Assembly (NCBI GenBank): GCA_963768945.1
Contig: CAVYJW010000008.1
Location: 1 to 64,000 of the forward strand
DNA from: RYN-230 sp963768945
GTDB lineage: Bacteria > Actinomycetota > Actinomycetes > Streptosporangiales > Streptosporangiaceae
DNA length: 64,000 nucleotides
Reading direction: 5' to 3'
Shown: one piece after another, positions 49,641 through 59,263 of the stretch
Layout of the letters: every line of letters starts with the position of its first letter
Numbering within the stretch: position 1 is the stretch's first letter
Position numbers and translations under genes: made by a program
The notes under the pieces: generated by a model
What the model saw: the letters and a program-made list of their open reading frames with translations, nothing else
Database searches by the model: none
Told to the model about the DNA's origin: nothing

Positions 49641-51611
49641 CTAGCCGACGCCTCCCGTGCCGCCTGGATCGCCCGCGCCGCCGGCCACGGATAGCGGCAG
49701 CAGAGTCCGCCCGGTAGGCCCGGTCTGGATCTCGGTGCCCATGGTCGGGCACACGCCGCAGTCGTAGCAGGGAGTCCAGCGGCAGTCTTCAACCTCCGCG
49801 GCCCCGGCCGGGTCGATAGCGTCCTGCCAGTCCTGCCACAGCCAGTCGCGGTCCAGGCCGGCGTCCAGGTGGTCCCAGGGCAGGACCTCGCTGTACTCGC
49901 GTTCCCGCGTCGTGTACCAGGCGACGTCCACCGGATCGTCGGCCAGGGCCCGCTCCGCGCTGTTCATCCAGCGCTCGAACGAGAAGTGCTCGCTCCAGCC
50001 GTCGAACCGGGCCCCGTCCTGCCAGGCGGCCCTGATGACCTTGCCCACCCGCCGGTCGCCCCGCGACAGCAGGCCCTCGATGATGGACGGCTCGCCATCG
50101 TGGTAGCGGTAGCCCACGGAACGCCCGTAGGTGCGGTCAGACCGCAGTGCCGCGCCCAGTTGCCGCAGCCGGTCGTGCACGGTCTCGTGGTCACACTGGG
50201 CCGCCCACTGGAACGGGGTGTGCGGCTTGGGCACGAACCCGCCGATGGACACGGTGCACCGGATGTCCTTCCGGCCCGTGGCCTCCCGCCCGGCCTGGAT
50301 GACGCGGCGGGCCAGATCGGCGACGGCGAGCACGTCGTCGTCCGTCTCGGTGGGCAGCCCGCACATGAAGTACAGCTTCACCTGCCGCCAGCCGTTGGCG
50401 TAGGCAGTGCTGACCGTGCGGATCAGGTCGTCTTCGGTGACCATCTTGTTGATCACCTTGCGGATCCGCTCCGAGCCGCCTTCGGGGGCGAAGGTCAGCC
50501 CGGACCGCTTGCCGTTCCGGCTCAGCTCGTTGGCCAGGGTCACGTTGAACGCGTCCACCCGGGTGGACGGGAGGGAGAGGCCGGTCGAGCTGCCCTCGTA
50601 GCGGTCGGCGAGCCCGGTGACGATCTCGTTGATCTCGCTGTGGTCGGCGCTCGACAAGGAGAGCAGGCCGACCTCGCTGAAGCCGCTCTCGGCCAGCCCG
50701 CGCTCGACCATGTCGCCCACCGTGGTGACGCTGCGCTCCCGCACCGGGCGAGTGATCATTCCGGCCTGGCAGAACCGGCAGCCCCGGGTGCAGCCACGGA
50801 AGATCTCCACGCTGAACCGCTCGTGCACGGACTCGGCCACGGGGACCAGCGGTTTACGCGGGTACGGCCACTCGTCCAGGTCCATCACGGTGTGCTTGGG
50901 GACGGTGAACGGGACCCCGCTGCGGTTCGGCGCGACCCGCCTGATCCGGCCGTCCGGCAGGTAGTCCACGTCGTAAAAGCGGGGGACGTAGACCCCGGCC
51001 TCGGTAGCCAGGCGCAGCAGCAGGCCCTCGCGGCCGCCGGGCTGCCCGGCCCGCTTCCAGTCCTTGATCAGCCCGGAGATGGCCAGCACGGCCTGCTCGC
51101 CGTCGCCGAGCACCGCGCCGTCCACGAACTCCGCGACAGGTTCCGGGTTGAAGGCTGCGTGGCCGCCGGCCAGCACCAGCGGATGCCCCTCGCCCCGGTC
51201 GGCAGCCGCGAGCGGGATGCCGGCCAGGTCGAGGGCGGACAGCAGGTTCGTGTAGCACAGCTCGGTGGCGAAGCTCACGCCGAGCACGTCGAAGGCCGCC
51301 ACCGGGCGATGACCGTCCACGGTGAACTGCGGGATCCCGTGCTGGCGCATCAGGTGCTCCAGATCCGGCCAGACGCTGTAGGTACGCTCGGCGAGGACGC
51401 CGTCGCACTCGTTCAGCACCTCGTACAGGATCTGGATGCCCTGGTTGGGCAGGCCGACCTCGTAGGCGTCCGGGTACATGAGCGCCCAGCGGACCTCCGC
51501 CGCGTCCCAGTCGTGGACCTCGGAGTTCAGTTCGCCGCCCACGTACTGGATCGGCTTGCGCACCTGGGGCAGCAGCGGCTCCAGGCGGGGGTAGACCGAT
51601 TCCATAGGCAT
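49641..51611 (-). CDS. TIGR03960-family B12-binding-like radical SAM protein
   Basis: A 656-aa protein. The N-terminal B12-binding-like domain (about 30-170) contains YPDAYEVGLPNQGIQILYEV. The radical SAM core has the cluster motif FRGCTRGCRFCQAGMITRP (C-x3-C-x2-C). GLTFAPEGGSERIRKVINK and VKLYFMCGLPTETDDDVLA follow. A C-terminal CYDCGVCP may bind a second cluster. The catalysed reaction is unknown. It is followed without gap by its DUF2344 partner. Confidence 0.95.
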   Translation of the reverse strand: MPMESVYPRLEPLLPQVRKPIQYVGGELNSEVHDWDAAEVRWALMYPDAYEVGLPNQGIQILYEVLNECDGVLAERTYSVWPDLEHLMRQHGIPQFTVDGHRPVAAFDVLGVSFATELCYTNLLSALDLAGIPLAAADRGEGHPLVLAGGHAAFNPEPVAEFVDGAVLGDGEQAVLAISGLIKDWKRAGQPGGREGLLLRLATEAGVYVPRFYDVDYLPDGRIRRVAPNRSGVPFTVPKHTVMDLDEWPYPRKPLVPVAESVHERFSVEIFRGCTRGCRFCQAGMITRPVRERSVTTVGDMVERGLAESGFSEVGLLSLSSADHSEINEIVTGLADRYEGSSTGLSLPSTRVDAFNVTLANELSRNGKRSGLTFAPEGGSERIRKVINKMVTEDDLIRTVSTAYANGWRQVKLYFMCGLPTETDDDVLAVADLARRVIQAGREATGRKDIRCTVSIGGFVPKPHTPFQWAAQCDHETVHDRLRQLGAALRSDRTYGRSVGYRYHDGEPSIIEGLLSRGDRRVGKVIRAAWQDGARFDGWSEHFSFERWMNSAERALADDPVDVAWYTTREREYSEVLPWDHLDAGLDRDWLWQDWQDAIDPAGAAEVEDCRWTPCYDCGVCPTMGTEIQTGPTGRTLLPLSVAGGAGDPGGTGGVG

Positions 51612-51751
51612 TCTGACAGCTTAGGTGCTCGGCCAGCCAAGGGGGACGACCCCCGGACCCCCACGGCCCGTTCCGCAGGCATCCGTGACCTCTTTGGGGG
51701 AGCGGGCCGTTGCGGGTTCCGGGGCTCGGGCCCCCGGACTGGGACAGCCCC

Positions 51752-52945
51752 TTATCCGAAAACGTGATGCCGCCGGTGCACCGACTGGAGCACGCCTATC
51801 GCGATCATGTCCGCGAAAATGGCTGATCCTCCGTAGGACACGAACGGCAGCGGGAGGCCGGTCACCGGCATGATCCCGATGGTCATGCCGATGTTGATGA
51901 ACGCCTGCAGGCCGAACCACAGCGCGATGCCTGACGCGACCAGCAGGCCGAACTGGTCGTCGGCACGGCTGGCGATGCGCAGCGCGCGGAAGATCACCAC
52001 GGCTAGCAGGACGATGATCACGGCGCAGCCGACGAAGCCGACTTCCTCGCCCGCGACGCTGAAGATGAAGTCGGTCTGCTGGTTGGGCACGAAGCTGGCG
52101 GTGACCAGGGGCCCGTGCAGCAGGCCGGTGCCGAACATCCCGCCGGAGCCAATCATGATCTTGGAGTGGATCGTCTCGTACCCGGTCCCGGTCGGGTCTG
52201 CCGAGGGATGCATGAACGCGGTCAGCCGATCCAGCTGGTAGCTGCGCAGCAGATGTAGCTTGAACACCGCCACGACTGCGAGCACGCCCGCTGCCGCCAT
52301 GCCCGCCACCCAGCGCAGCTTCAGGCCGGACAGCGCGATCATCCCGGCCGTGATCAGCAGCAGCAGGATGATCACGCCGAGGGCCGGCTCGCGTTCCACC
52401 AGCACCACGGGGATCAGCGCGAGCCCGATCACCCCGGCGGCGTGCCTCGGGCCGGGGATCCGGCCGCTGTCCCGCAGTTCACCGAAGACGACGGCGATGA
52501 CCAGGACGAGCCCGATCTTGGCGAACTCCGAGGGCTCCACCTGGAAGCCGGCGGGCAGGTTGATCCAGGCCTTGGCCCCGCTCACGCTGGTGCCCAGCGG
52601 GCTGAGCACCGCCACCAGGCCCAGGACGGCCGCCCCGTAGACGAACGGGGCGAGCAGCCGGATCTGCCGGTAGTCCAGCAGGCTCACCACCACCATGAGG
52701 ATCACGCCGAGCGCGACGTTGATCAGCTGCTTGATCAGGTAGCTGCGCGGGTCCGCGCTCGGCTGTGTGGCCGAGTAGACCAGCAGCGTGCCGATCAGGC
52801 TGAGCGCCACCACCGCAATCAGCAGGACCCAGTCGTACCGGCGCAGCGGCGACTCCTTGGCCACCGCGCGGGACGGCAGCGACCCGCGCTTCTGGCCGAA
52901 GCTGGGGCTCCGGGGCGAGGTGTAATCGCGGGTGCCGAGGTTCAT
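51752..52945 (-). CDS. rodA: Rod-shape SEDS peptidoglycan polymerase RodA
   Basis: A 397-aa SEDS-family glycosyltransferase with about ten membrane spans, which polymerises lipid II during cell elongation. Typical segments: LLVYSATQPSADPRSYLIKQ, AKAWINLPAGFQVEPSEFAK, GMFGTGLLHGPLV, NQQTDFIFSVAGEEVGFVG and the C-terminal GLPLPFVSYGGSAI. ATG 52945 (TGATG with the PBP2 stop) has GGAGG six nt upstream; a GTG three nt earlier is possible. It acts with the PBP2 encoded just before it. No clear gene lies in the 140 bp downstream, where an 8-bp inverted repeat may end the transcript. Confidence 0.96.
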   Translation of the reverse strand: MNLGTRDYTSPRSPSFGQKRGSLPSRAVAKESPLRRYDWVLLIAVVALSLIGTLLVYSATQPSADPRSYLIKQLINVALGVILMVVVSLLDYRQIRLLAPFVYGAAVLGLVAVLSPLGTSVSGAKAWINLPAGFQVEPSEFAKIGLVLVIAVVFGELRDSGRIPGPRHAAGVIGLALIPVVLVEREPALGVIILLLLITAGMIALSGLKLRWVAGMAAAGVLAVVAVFKLHLLRSYQLDRLTAFMHPSADPTGTGYETIHSKIMIGSGGMFGTGLLHGPLVTASFVPNQQTDFIFSVAGEEVGFVGCAVIIVLLAVVIFRALRIASRADDQFGLLVASGIALWFGLQAFINIGMTIGIMPVTGLPLPFVSYGGSAIFADMIAIGVLQSVHRRHHVFG

Positions 52946-55029
52946 CACGAGCCTCCGTAGCCAGCGGGGGCGGTGATAGAGCCGGCCGCGGAGATCTTCG
53001 GCAGGCTGTGGGGCAGGTTGCCGCCGGGCAGCGCGGCTTTATGCCCCTCCAGGCCGTAGATGTCGTCGTAGATCTGGCGGACCGCGGGAGCGGCCACCTC
53101 GGCCCCGTAGTTCGAGTCCGGGATCATGACCACCACCACGTATTGCGGGTTGTTGCACGGCGCATATGAGGCGAACACCGAGGTCACCGAGCTGTTGAAC
53201 ACCTCAGCCGTCCCCGTCTTTCCCGCTACGCAGACCTGGCCCCGCGGGAAGCCGCTGAACGCGCCCGCGGCGGTACCCGCTCCCGTGGTCACGTCGGCCA
53301 GCGCGTTCCGGATGTAGGCCAGAGTGCTTCCGGCCACCGGCAGGCGGCGGATCAGCTTCGGCTTGATCTTCTGCACCACCTGGCCGGTCGGGCTGACGAT
53401 CGCCTCACCAATCCGGGGACTGTACAGCTTGCCGCCGTTGGCCAGGGCGGCGTAGGCGTCAGCGAGCTGGAGCGGGGTGACCGTGACATAGCCCTGGCCG
53501 ATGGCCGCGATCGCCGCCTCGCCAGGCTCCCAGACGTTGCCGTAGTGGCAGTCCTGGTACTCGATCTGCTGCACATACGTGCCATTCGCCTGGCCGTACT
53601 TGCACCAGTCCTGGCCGCTATGCGCATTGTCCTTCCAGAGGTAGTACAGCCACTCCCGGGTAGGGATGCTGCCCGGGTCCTGCTCGGGCAGGTCGATCCC
53701 GGGCGCCTTGCCGAATCCCCAGCCCAGCTCCATTTTCTGCATTTCCTGGATCGGCGCCTTCGGGCTGGTGACGACGTTGTCCTGACGGCGGTCGCCCTGG
53801 TAGATCTGGTTGGCCAGCTCGTAGAAGACCGTGTCGCAGGAGACGACCAGCGCCTGGTGGAGGCTGAGCGGGCCGAGGTTCGGCTCGCCGTCGTTGGCGA
53901 ACGAGGCGCTGCCGATGTTGTACGTGGCCGGGCAGTTGTAGGTGCTGTCCAGGCTGTAGCCGGCCTTCACCGCGGCCGCGGTGGAGGTCACCTTGAAGGT
54001 GGAGCCAGGCGCGTACTCCCCCTGGGTGACCCGGTTCAGGATCGGATCGCTCGCGCCGGGGCTGGTCAGCTGCTGGTACTGCTTCTCCGAGATGCCGCCG
54101 GTCCAGACACTCGGGTTGTAGCTCGGCGCGCTGGCCATCGCGACCACCCGGCCGGTGGTGGTCAGCACGATCGCCGCACCGGTGGTTGCGTGCGGGTTGC
54201 CCTGCAGCTGCGCCTTGCGGATCGTGTTGGCCAGCACGGTCTGCACGTCGCCCTGAAGCCGCGCGTTGATGCTGGTGACCAGGTCATCGCCGGTCTGGGG
54301 AGGGGTGTTCCTGACCACGCCGAGCTGCTGGCCGGCGTTGTTCACAGACAGCACCTCCCGACCCGGGGTGCCCTGGAGCTGCTTGTTGTAATGGTCTTCC
54401 AGCCCAGCCTGGCCCACCAGATCCACGCCTGAGAAGCCGGTGGCGGGCAGGTGCTGCTGTTTCATCTGCTGGGCGGTGATCGGGCCGAGGTAACCGAGGA
54501 CCTGCGCCGGGCTCGCCCCGTTGGGCTGCGGGTACCGGGCCACCGGGTTCACGCCGGCACTCACCCCGGGGTACCTGGCGTGATCCTGCATGATCTCGAC
54601 CGCGATCGGGTCCGGGACGTTCTCAGCCACCGGGATGGGCTGGTAGGGCGACCCCGGCCAGCACGGCTGGGAGACCTTCGCGTTGCACAGCCGGACCTTC
54701 TCGGTGAGCAGCTTGTCGGACATGCCGAGCAGAGGGGCCAGCCTGCGCAGCACCGCCGCGCCGCCGTCACTCTGGGTAGCCAGATTCATCATGTTCACCG
54801 TGACCACCAGGGAGCTGGCGTTATCCACCATGGGAAGGCCCGCGTCATCGAGGATCTGGCCGCGGACCGCGGGCGTGATCACGGTCTGCGTCTGGTCCGT
54901 GGCGGCCAGCTGCACATAGCTGTGGCCGTTCATGACCTGCAGGTACCACAGGCGGCCGCCGAGGGAGATCAGCAGCGCGGCGACGATCGCGTAGAGCACG
55001 ACAAGGCGCCGACGTGACGCCGGGATCAT
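52945..55029 (-). CDS. mrdA: Penicillin-binding protein 2 (elongation transpeptidase)
   Basis: A 694-aa class B PBP. One N-terminal span (LVVLYAIVAALLISLGG), the dimerisation/pedestal domain with TDQTQTVITPAVRGQILDD, then the transpeptidase: active-site serine in YAPGSTFKVTS (SxxK), SCDTVFYELA (second motif, S-x-D/N) and CVAGKTGTAEVF (KTG). The ATG at 55029 overlaps the mreD stop as ATGA, so I prefer it to an in-frame start 13 codons earlier. It crosslinks glycan made by RodA. Confidence 0.96.
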   Translation of the reverse strand: MIPASRRRLVVLYAIVAALLISLGGRLWYLQVMNGHSYVQLAATDQTQTVITPAVRGQILDDAGLPMVDNASSLVVTVNMMNLATQSDGGAAVLRRLAPLLGMSDKLLTEKVRLCNAKVSQPCWPGSPYQPIPVAENVPDPIAVEIMQDHARYPGVSAGVNPVARYPQPNGASPAQVLGYLGPITAQQMKQQHLPATGFSGVDLVGQAGLEDHYNKQLQGTPGREVLSVNNAGQQLGVVRNTPPQTGDDLVTSINARLQGDVQTVLANTIRKAQLQGNPHATTGAAIVLTTTGRVVAMASAPSYNPSVWTGGISEKQYQQLTSPGASDPILNRVTQGEYAPGSTFKVTSTAAAVKAGYSLDSTYNCPATYNIGSASFANDGEPNLGPLSLHQALVVSCDTVFYELANQIYQGDRRQDNVVTSPKAPIQEMQKMELGWGFGKAPGIDLPEQDPGSIPTREWLYYLWKDNAHSGQDWCKYGQANGTYVQQIEYQDCHYGNVWEPGEAAIAAIGQGYVTVTPLQLADAYAALANGGKLYSPRIGEAIVSPTGQVVQKIKPKLIRRLPVAGSTLAYIRNALADVTTGAGTAAGAFSGFPRGQVCVAGKTGTAEVFNSSVTSVFASYAPCNNPQYVVVVMIPDSNYGAEVAAPAVRQIYDDIYGLEGHKAALPGGNLPHSLPKISAAGSITAPAGYGGS

Positions 55030-56639
55030 CGAGTGAGCCCTCCTGACCGCTTGCGAAGGATCCGCCACAGCGACCGGCGGCGGCCGAACGTGCGGCGGCC
55101 GTTCAGGGCGCTGGCGGGTGCCCGGCGCCCGCTCAGGGAGCCGGACTTGGCCCCGCGGAACCGCGGAGTGTGCTGCTTCCCGGCCGACGGCCTGCCCCGG
55201 GCGGCCACCTTGGCCCCACGGAACCGCGGAACGCGCTGCTTCCCCGCCCCCAGCCCGCCCCGGGCGGCCGGCTTGACCATGCGGAATCGCGGAACGTGCT
55301 GCTTCCCCGCCCCCAGCCCGCCCCGGGCGGCCACCTTGGCCCCGCGGAACCGCGGAACGCGCTGCTTCCCGGCCCCCAGCCCGCCGCCCCGGGGCCGCCG
55401 GCCGAGGACCGAGCCGCCGATGGCGCCGTCGCTGCGCCGGCCGGCTCCCAGCCGCAGGCGTACCGGCCGGGCGGGACGGGCGCCGAACCGCACGCCGACG
55501 GCCCGGGCGCCGCTGGCCGATCCGCCCTGCATGACGCCCCCGCGCAGCCGCGGCCCGCGGGACGGTCGGAGCGCCCGGCCACCCGCGCCATCCCCCAGGG
55601 CGCCCCGGGCCCGGCTGAAGGCGCCCGCGGGAATCCCGCCGCCCCGGGCCCGGCTGAAGGTGCTGGTCCGGCTAAAAGCACTGGTCCGGCCAAGAGCACT
55701 GGCGGGAATCCCGCCGCCGCGCTGCCAGCTGCCCTGGGCCGGCGTGGCCCCCGGCCTGCTTCCCCGGTGCTGGCTGAACCGGCGCCGGCTGCCGAGGTGC
55801 AGGTTCACCGGCCGGGCGGCCAGCCCCTGCGCGGCCCGGGCGGCCGCAGCCGGCCGGCCGGACAGGGCGGAACCTCCGCCGCCGCTGAACTTCAGGTCAA
55901 CTGGCCGGGAGGGCCGGGTCCGTGCGGGGCGCGACCCGCTGGCTGAGCCACCCTGGGTAGACCCGGCCCGCAGGGCGCGCGCCTTCAGCCTCGGGGCGCT
56001 CCCGGTTCCGCTGTCGCGCAGCACCGCGCCAGAGCCGGCGAACAGGGTCGCCGCGCCCACGAGTCCGGGTACCCCTCGCGGCTGGCCCGGCGCCCCACCG
56101 CTGGCCGATCCGCCGGGGAAGCTGGCCAGGCCCTGGGCGGCCAGGGGCGGGGCGGCCAGCGCCCTAGCCCGGACCACGGCGTACAGCACGAACGGGCTGA
56201 GGAGCACGTCGTAGACGACGGAGGCGGGCAGCACGTGGCCGATCGCGGACCAGGTGATATCCAGGTTACCGAAGATCATCCCGGTCAGTGCGAAGAGCAG
56301 TTCCCCGGCCGCGGACCCGACTGCCACCACGCCGATCGGCACCCAGGCGGACTCATCGAGGTGGCTGCCCACCCGCCCGGCGGCGTATCCGACCAGGCAG
56401 AACACCAGCGCGTACTGGCCCACCAGATGGGTGGCGGGCGGCGCCACGTCCAGGGCGAGACCAGCGCAGAAGCCGCCCAGCATGCCTTCCACCGGGCCGC
56501 CGGTCAGCGCGAGCGCCACCACGACGACCAGCACCAGATCCGGGCCTGCCCCGCCCGGCAGGCGCAGGTTGTCCAGCACCGTCACCTGGATCAGGATCGC
56601 GAGCAGCAGCAGCCCGGCCGAGAACGCCGCGCGCCGCAC
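55026..56639 (-). CDS. mreD: MreD with a long repetitive basic C-terminal extension
   Basis: A 537-aa protein. The first ~165 residues are a normal MreD: five to six spans, beginning AAFSAGLLLLAILIQVTVLD and including GAGPDLVLVVVVALALTGGP and GFCAGLALDVAPPATH. The remaining ~370 residues have no membrane segments and are rich in Arg, Gly, Ala and Ser, with four ~21-residue repeats built on GLGAGKQRVPRFRGAKVAAR near the end. Most MreD proteins are about 160-220 aa. The GTG at 56639, one nt after the mreC stop, is the natural start. The tail could bind nucleic acid, membrane or a protein partner; this is unknown. Confidence 0.9.
   Translation of the reverse strand: MRRAAFSAGLLLLAILIQVTVLDNLRLPGGAGPDLVLVVVVALALTGGPVEGMLGGFCAGLALDVAPPATHLVGQYALVFCLVGYAAGRVGSHLDESAWVPIGVVAVGSAAGELLFALTGMIFGNLDITWSAIGHVLPASVVYDVLLSPFVLYAVVRARALAAPPLAAQGLASFPGGSASGGAPGQPRGVPGLVGAATLFAGSGAVLRDSGTGSAPRLKARALRAGSTQGGSASGSRPARTRPSRPVDLKFSGGGGSALSGRPAAAARAAQGLAARPVNLHLGSRRRFSQHRGSRPGATPAQGSWQRGGGIPASALGRTSAFSRTSTFSRARGGGIPAGAFSRARGALGDGAGGRALRPSRGPRLRGGVMQGGSASGARAVGVRFGARPARPVRLRLGAGRRSDGAIGGSVLGRRPRGGGLGAGKQRVPRFRGAKVAARGGLGAGKQHVPRFRMVKPAARGGLGAGKQRVPRFRGAKVAARGRPSAGKQHTPRFRGAKSGSLSGRRAPASALNGRRTFGRRRSLWRILRKRSGGLTR
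55146..55390 (-). repeat. 63-bp tandem repeat in the 3' part of mreD
   Basis: Four units with a 63-bp (21-codon) period, each containing a segment like GCGGAACCGCGGAACGCG and CTGCTTCCC. They encode the AGKQRVPRFRGAK repeats of the MreD tail. Units 2-4 are nearly identical; unit 1 is diverged. The frame is maintained. Confidence 0.88.
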
Positions 56640-56640
56640 G

Positions 56641-57627
56641 TCAGCCCCCCGATCCTGGGGCGCTGGGCGTCGGTGCGGCGCCGGGCGGGCTGGCCCCCCG
56701 TGAGCTAGCACCGGGCGACGCTGTCACCGTGACGGTGACCTTCGGGGCCGGGGTCGGGCTGGGCGGCAGCACGGAGAACCTCGGGTCGGTCCGCGGCGGG
56801 ACGACCACGACTCCGACCACGCCCAGCGCGGTGTCGCTGGCGAACGGGCGGACCAGCGCCTCCTTGGTCAGCGAGCTGCTGGTGCCCTCCAGCTTGGTGA
56901 TCACGCCGACCGGCACCCCGGGCACGTAGGGCCGGCCGCCCACCGAGCCGAAGGTGACGAGCTCCTCGCCCGGATGCAGGATCGCGTTGACATCGAACAC
57001 CTGGAGCTGGAGCAGGCCGCTGCCGGTCATGCTCTTGCCTGTCCCGCTCACCACGCCGATCTGCCCGGTGCCTGCCAGCCGGACCCCGACGGTCACGCTG
57101 GCGTCGGTGGCAAGCAGCACGGTCGAGGTGGTCGAGCTCGCCGAGGTGACGGTGCCGACCAGGCCCTGCCCGTTCAGCACGGTCTCGTCGGGCTTGATGC
57201 CGTCCACCCGCCCGGCGTCGATGGTGACGGAGTCGTCGTAGGCCGCGCCGGCCGCGATCACGGTCGCGGCCACGATCCGGTACCGCCCCCGGCCAGCCAG
57301 CTGGAGAAGCTGGCTCAGCTGGCCTTCGTCGTGCTTGCTCAGCTGCTGCTGGCCCAGCTGGGCGCGCAGATCAACCACCTGCCGTTGGAGGGCATCGATC
57401 TTGCTTTGCGAGCCGGAGCCGGAGCCGGAGAGCGCGTCCGTGAACGCGGCAACCGGCCTGGTGACCGCGTTGGCGGCCCCCTCCACCGAGCCGAACACGC
57501 TGCCGCCCAGCGAGCGCAGGCTACCGAGCGGCGCGCCCCCGCCGCCCCGGTAGTCAATGGTGATCAGGGCGAGCGCGGCCGCCAGCAGCACCCCCAGAAC
57601 GATGCGGGTTCGCCGGGTGTCGTGCAC
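56641..57627 (-). CDS. mreC: Rod shape-determining protein MreC
   Basis: A 328-aa protein. One N-terminal membrane span (IVLGVLLAAALALITIDY) is followed by a coiled coil (SKIDALQRQVVDLRAQLGQQ) and two beta-barrel lobes with VTIDAGRVDGIKPDETVLN, GLVGTV and EELVTFGSVGG. The Pro/Ser-rich C-terminus is disordered. MreC links MreB to PBP2 outside the membrane. The start is GTG, with GAGGAG upstream. It follows mreB by 75 nt. Confidence 0.96.
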   Translation of the reverse strand: MHDTRRTRIVLGVLLAAALALITIDYRGGGGAPLGSLRSLGGSVFGSVEGAANAVTRPVAAFTDALSGSGSGSQSKIDALQRQVVDLRAQLGQQQLSKHDEGQLSQLLQLAGRGRYRIVAATVIAAGAAYDDSVTIDAGRVDGIKPDETVLNGQGLVGTVTSASSTTSTVLLATDASVTVGVRLAGTGQIGVVSGTGKSMTGSGLLQLQVFDVNAILHPGEELVTFGSVGGRPYVPGVPVGVITKLEGTSSSLTKEALVRPFASDTALGVVGVVVVPPRTDPRFSVLPPSPTPAPKVTVTVTASPGASSRGASPPGAAPTPSAPGSGG

Positions 57628-57702
57628 CAGGTCTCCTCGTCAAGCCGCCAGCCATACCCCTGTCACCTGCCGCTGCCGCGGCCCCGATCCTCCCCCTCGG
57701 GG

Positions 57703-58734
57703 TCAGCGTCGGGACTCCGGGACCAGAACCTGGCGCAGGGTGTCGAAATCCTCCACGCACTTGCCGGTGCCCAGGACTACCGAATCCAGCGGATTGTCCG
57801 CCACATGCACCGGCATGCCCGTTTCCTCGCGGAGCCGGTCAGAGAGCCCGCGCAGCAGCGCACCCCCGCCGGTCAGGGCGATTCCCCGGTCCATCACGTC
57901 GCCAGCCAGCTCCGGCGGGCACTTGTCTAGCGTGGTCTTGACCGTGTCCACGATCAGCGCGACCGGCTCCTCGATGGCCCGGCGGATCTCCTCGGCGGAG
58001 ATCACGATCGTCTTGGGCAGGCCGCTGACGAGGTCACGGCCGCGGATCTCGGCGTGCGGCTCGTCCACCGACGGGTAGGCGGACCCGAGCGCCATTTTGA
58101 TCTCCTCGGCGGTGCGGTCGCCGAGCATGAGCGAGTACTCCTTCTTGCCGAAGGTGATGATGGCCTGGTCCAGCTCGTCTCCGGCCACCCGGATCGACTG
58201 GGAGGTGACGATACCGCCCAGCGAGATCACGGCGACCTCGGTGGTGCCGCCGCCGATGTCCACCACCATGTTCCCGGTGGGCTCGTTGACCGGGAGGCCG
58301 GCCCCGATCGCGGCGGCCATCGGCTCCTCGATGATGTAGACCCGGCGGGCACCTGCCTGGTGGCCGGCCTCCTTGACCGCGCTCTGCTCCACCCCGGTGA
58401 TACCGCTGGGCACCGCCACGACCACCCGCGGCTTGGCCAGATGCCTGCGGCGGTGCACCTTCTGGATGAAGTAGCGCAGCATCCGCTCGGTCACGTCGAA
58501 GTCGGCGATAACGCCGTCCTTGAGCGGGCGCACGGCCACGATGTTGCCGGGCGTCCGCCCGATCATCCGTTTCGCCTCGACCCCGACGGCGACGATCGCG
58601 CCAGTGTTGGTATTCAGCGCCACCACGGAGGGTTCGTTGAGCACGATGCCGCGACCCCGGACATACACCAGGGTGTTCGCAGTGCCCAGATCGACCGCCA
58701 TGTCACGGCCCAGAAACGCCAGCGCGTTGCTCAT
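57703..58734 (-). CDS. mreB: Rod shape-determining protein MreB
   Basis: A 343-aa bacterial actin. Nucleotide-binding parts: AVDLGTANTLVYVRGRGIVL (phosphate 1), VVDIGGGTTEVAVISLGGIV (phosphate 2) and IALTGGGALLRGL (adenosine). It forms membrane-bound filaments that guide lateral wall synthesis by RodA/PBP2. It is the first gene of the mreB-mreC-mreD-mrdA-rodA cluster, with all starts closely spaced or overlapping downstream. Confidence 0.98.
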   Translation of the reverse strand: MSNALAFLGRDMAVDLGTANTLVYVRGRGIVLNEPSVVALNTNTGAIVAVGVEAKRMIGRTPGNIVAVRPLKDGVIADFDVTERMLRYFIQKVHRRRHLAKPRVVVAVPSGITGVEQSAVKEAGHQAGARRVYIIEEPMAAAIGAGLPVNEPTGNMVVDIGGGTTEVAVISLGGIVTSQSIRVAGDELDQAIITFGKKEYSLMLGDRTAEEIKMALGSAYPSVDEPHAEIRGRDLVSGLPKTIVISAEEIRRAIEEPVALIVDTVKTTLDKCPPELAGDVMDRGIALTGGGALLRGLSDRLREETGMPVHVADNPLDSVVLGTGKCVEDFDTLRQVLVPESRR

Positions 58735-58852
58735 CAGGAACGAGAACCTTCCAAAGAGGGCCTGCTGGATGATCTGTGGTCTTATTGCCGTGGCTCACAC
58801 CCTGCCGGGCCCGAGCCGCTCCCCTGTCCTTCATCGACCAGCGCCGGCCTGC

Positions 58853-59263
58853 CTAAACGAGGTCGGGAAAGAAGATCTTGATTTCCCTTTCAGCAGAGTC
58901 CGGCGAGTCGGATCCGTGCACGACGTTCTGCTGAACATCCAACGCATGGTCACCGCGGATAGTGCCCGCGCTCGCCTGCACCGGGTCGGTCGCGCCGGCC
59001 AGCTCGCGGAAGGCCTGGATGGCCCGCGGACCCTGCACAACCAGGGCGACCAGCGGCCCGGACGTGATGAACGCGATGAGCGACCCGAAGAAGGGCTTGC
59101 CCACGTGCTCGGCGTAGTGGACCTCCGCCGTTTCCGCCGGGATGAGGCGCAGATCCATCGCCGCGATCTTCAGTCCCTTGCGCTCAATCCGGGACAGGAT
59201 TTCCCCGGTCAGCCCCCGCCGGACTGCATCGGGCTTGATTAGGACAAGGGTACGTTCAGTCAC
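58853..59263 (-). CDS. ndk: Nucleoside diphosphate kinase
   Basis: A 136-aa enzyme that equalises nucleoside triphosphate pools. It has TLVLIKPDAVRRGLTGEILS, YAEHVGKPFF, GPLVALVVQGPRAIQAFREL, TIRGDHALDVQQNVVHGSDS with the phospho-histidine in NVVHGSDS, and ends FFPDLV. It has normal length. It is transcribed away from the orphan kinase at 59627; about 120 bp separate it from mreB downstream. Confidence 0.98.
   Translation of the reverse strand: MTERTLVLIKPDAVRRGLTGEILSRIERKGLKIAAMDLRLIPAETAEVHYAEHVGKPFFGSLIAFITSGPLVALVVQGPRAIQAFRELAGATDPVQASAGTIRGDHALDVQQNVVHGSDSPDSAEREIKIFFPDLV

Noticed and set aside
49869..51767. 632-codon open frame on the plus strand
   Set aside because: Complement of the TIGR03960 radical SAM gene, which has clear motifs on the other strand.
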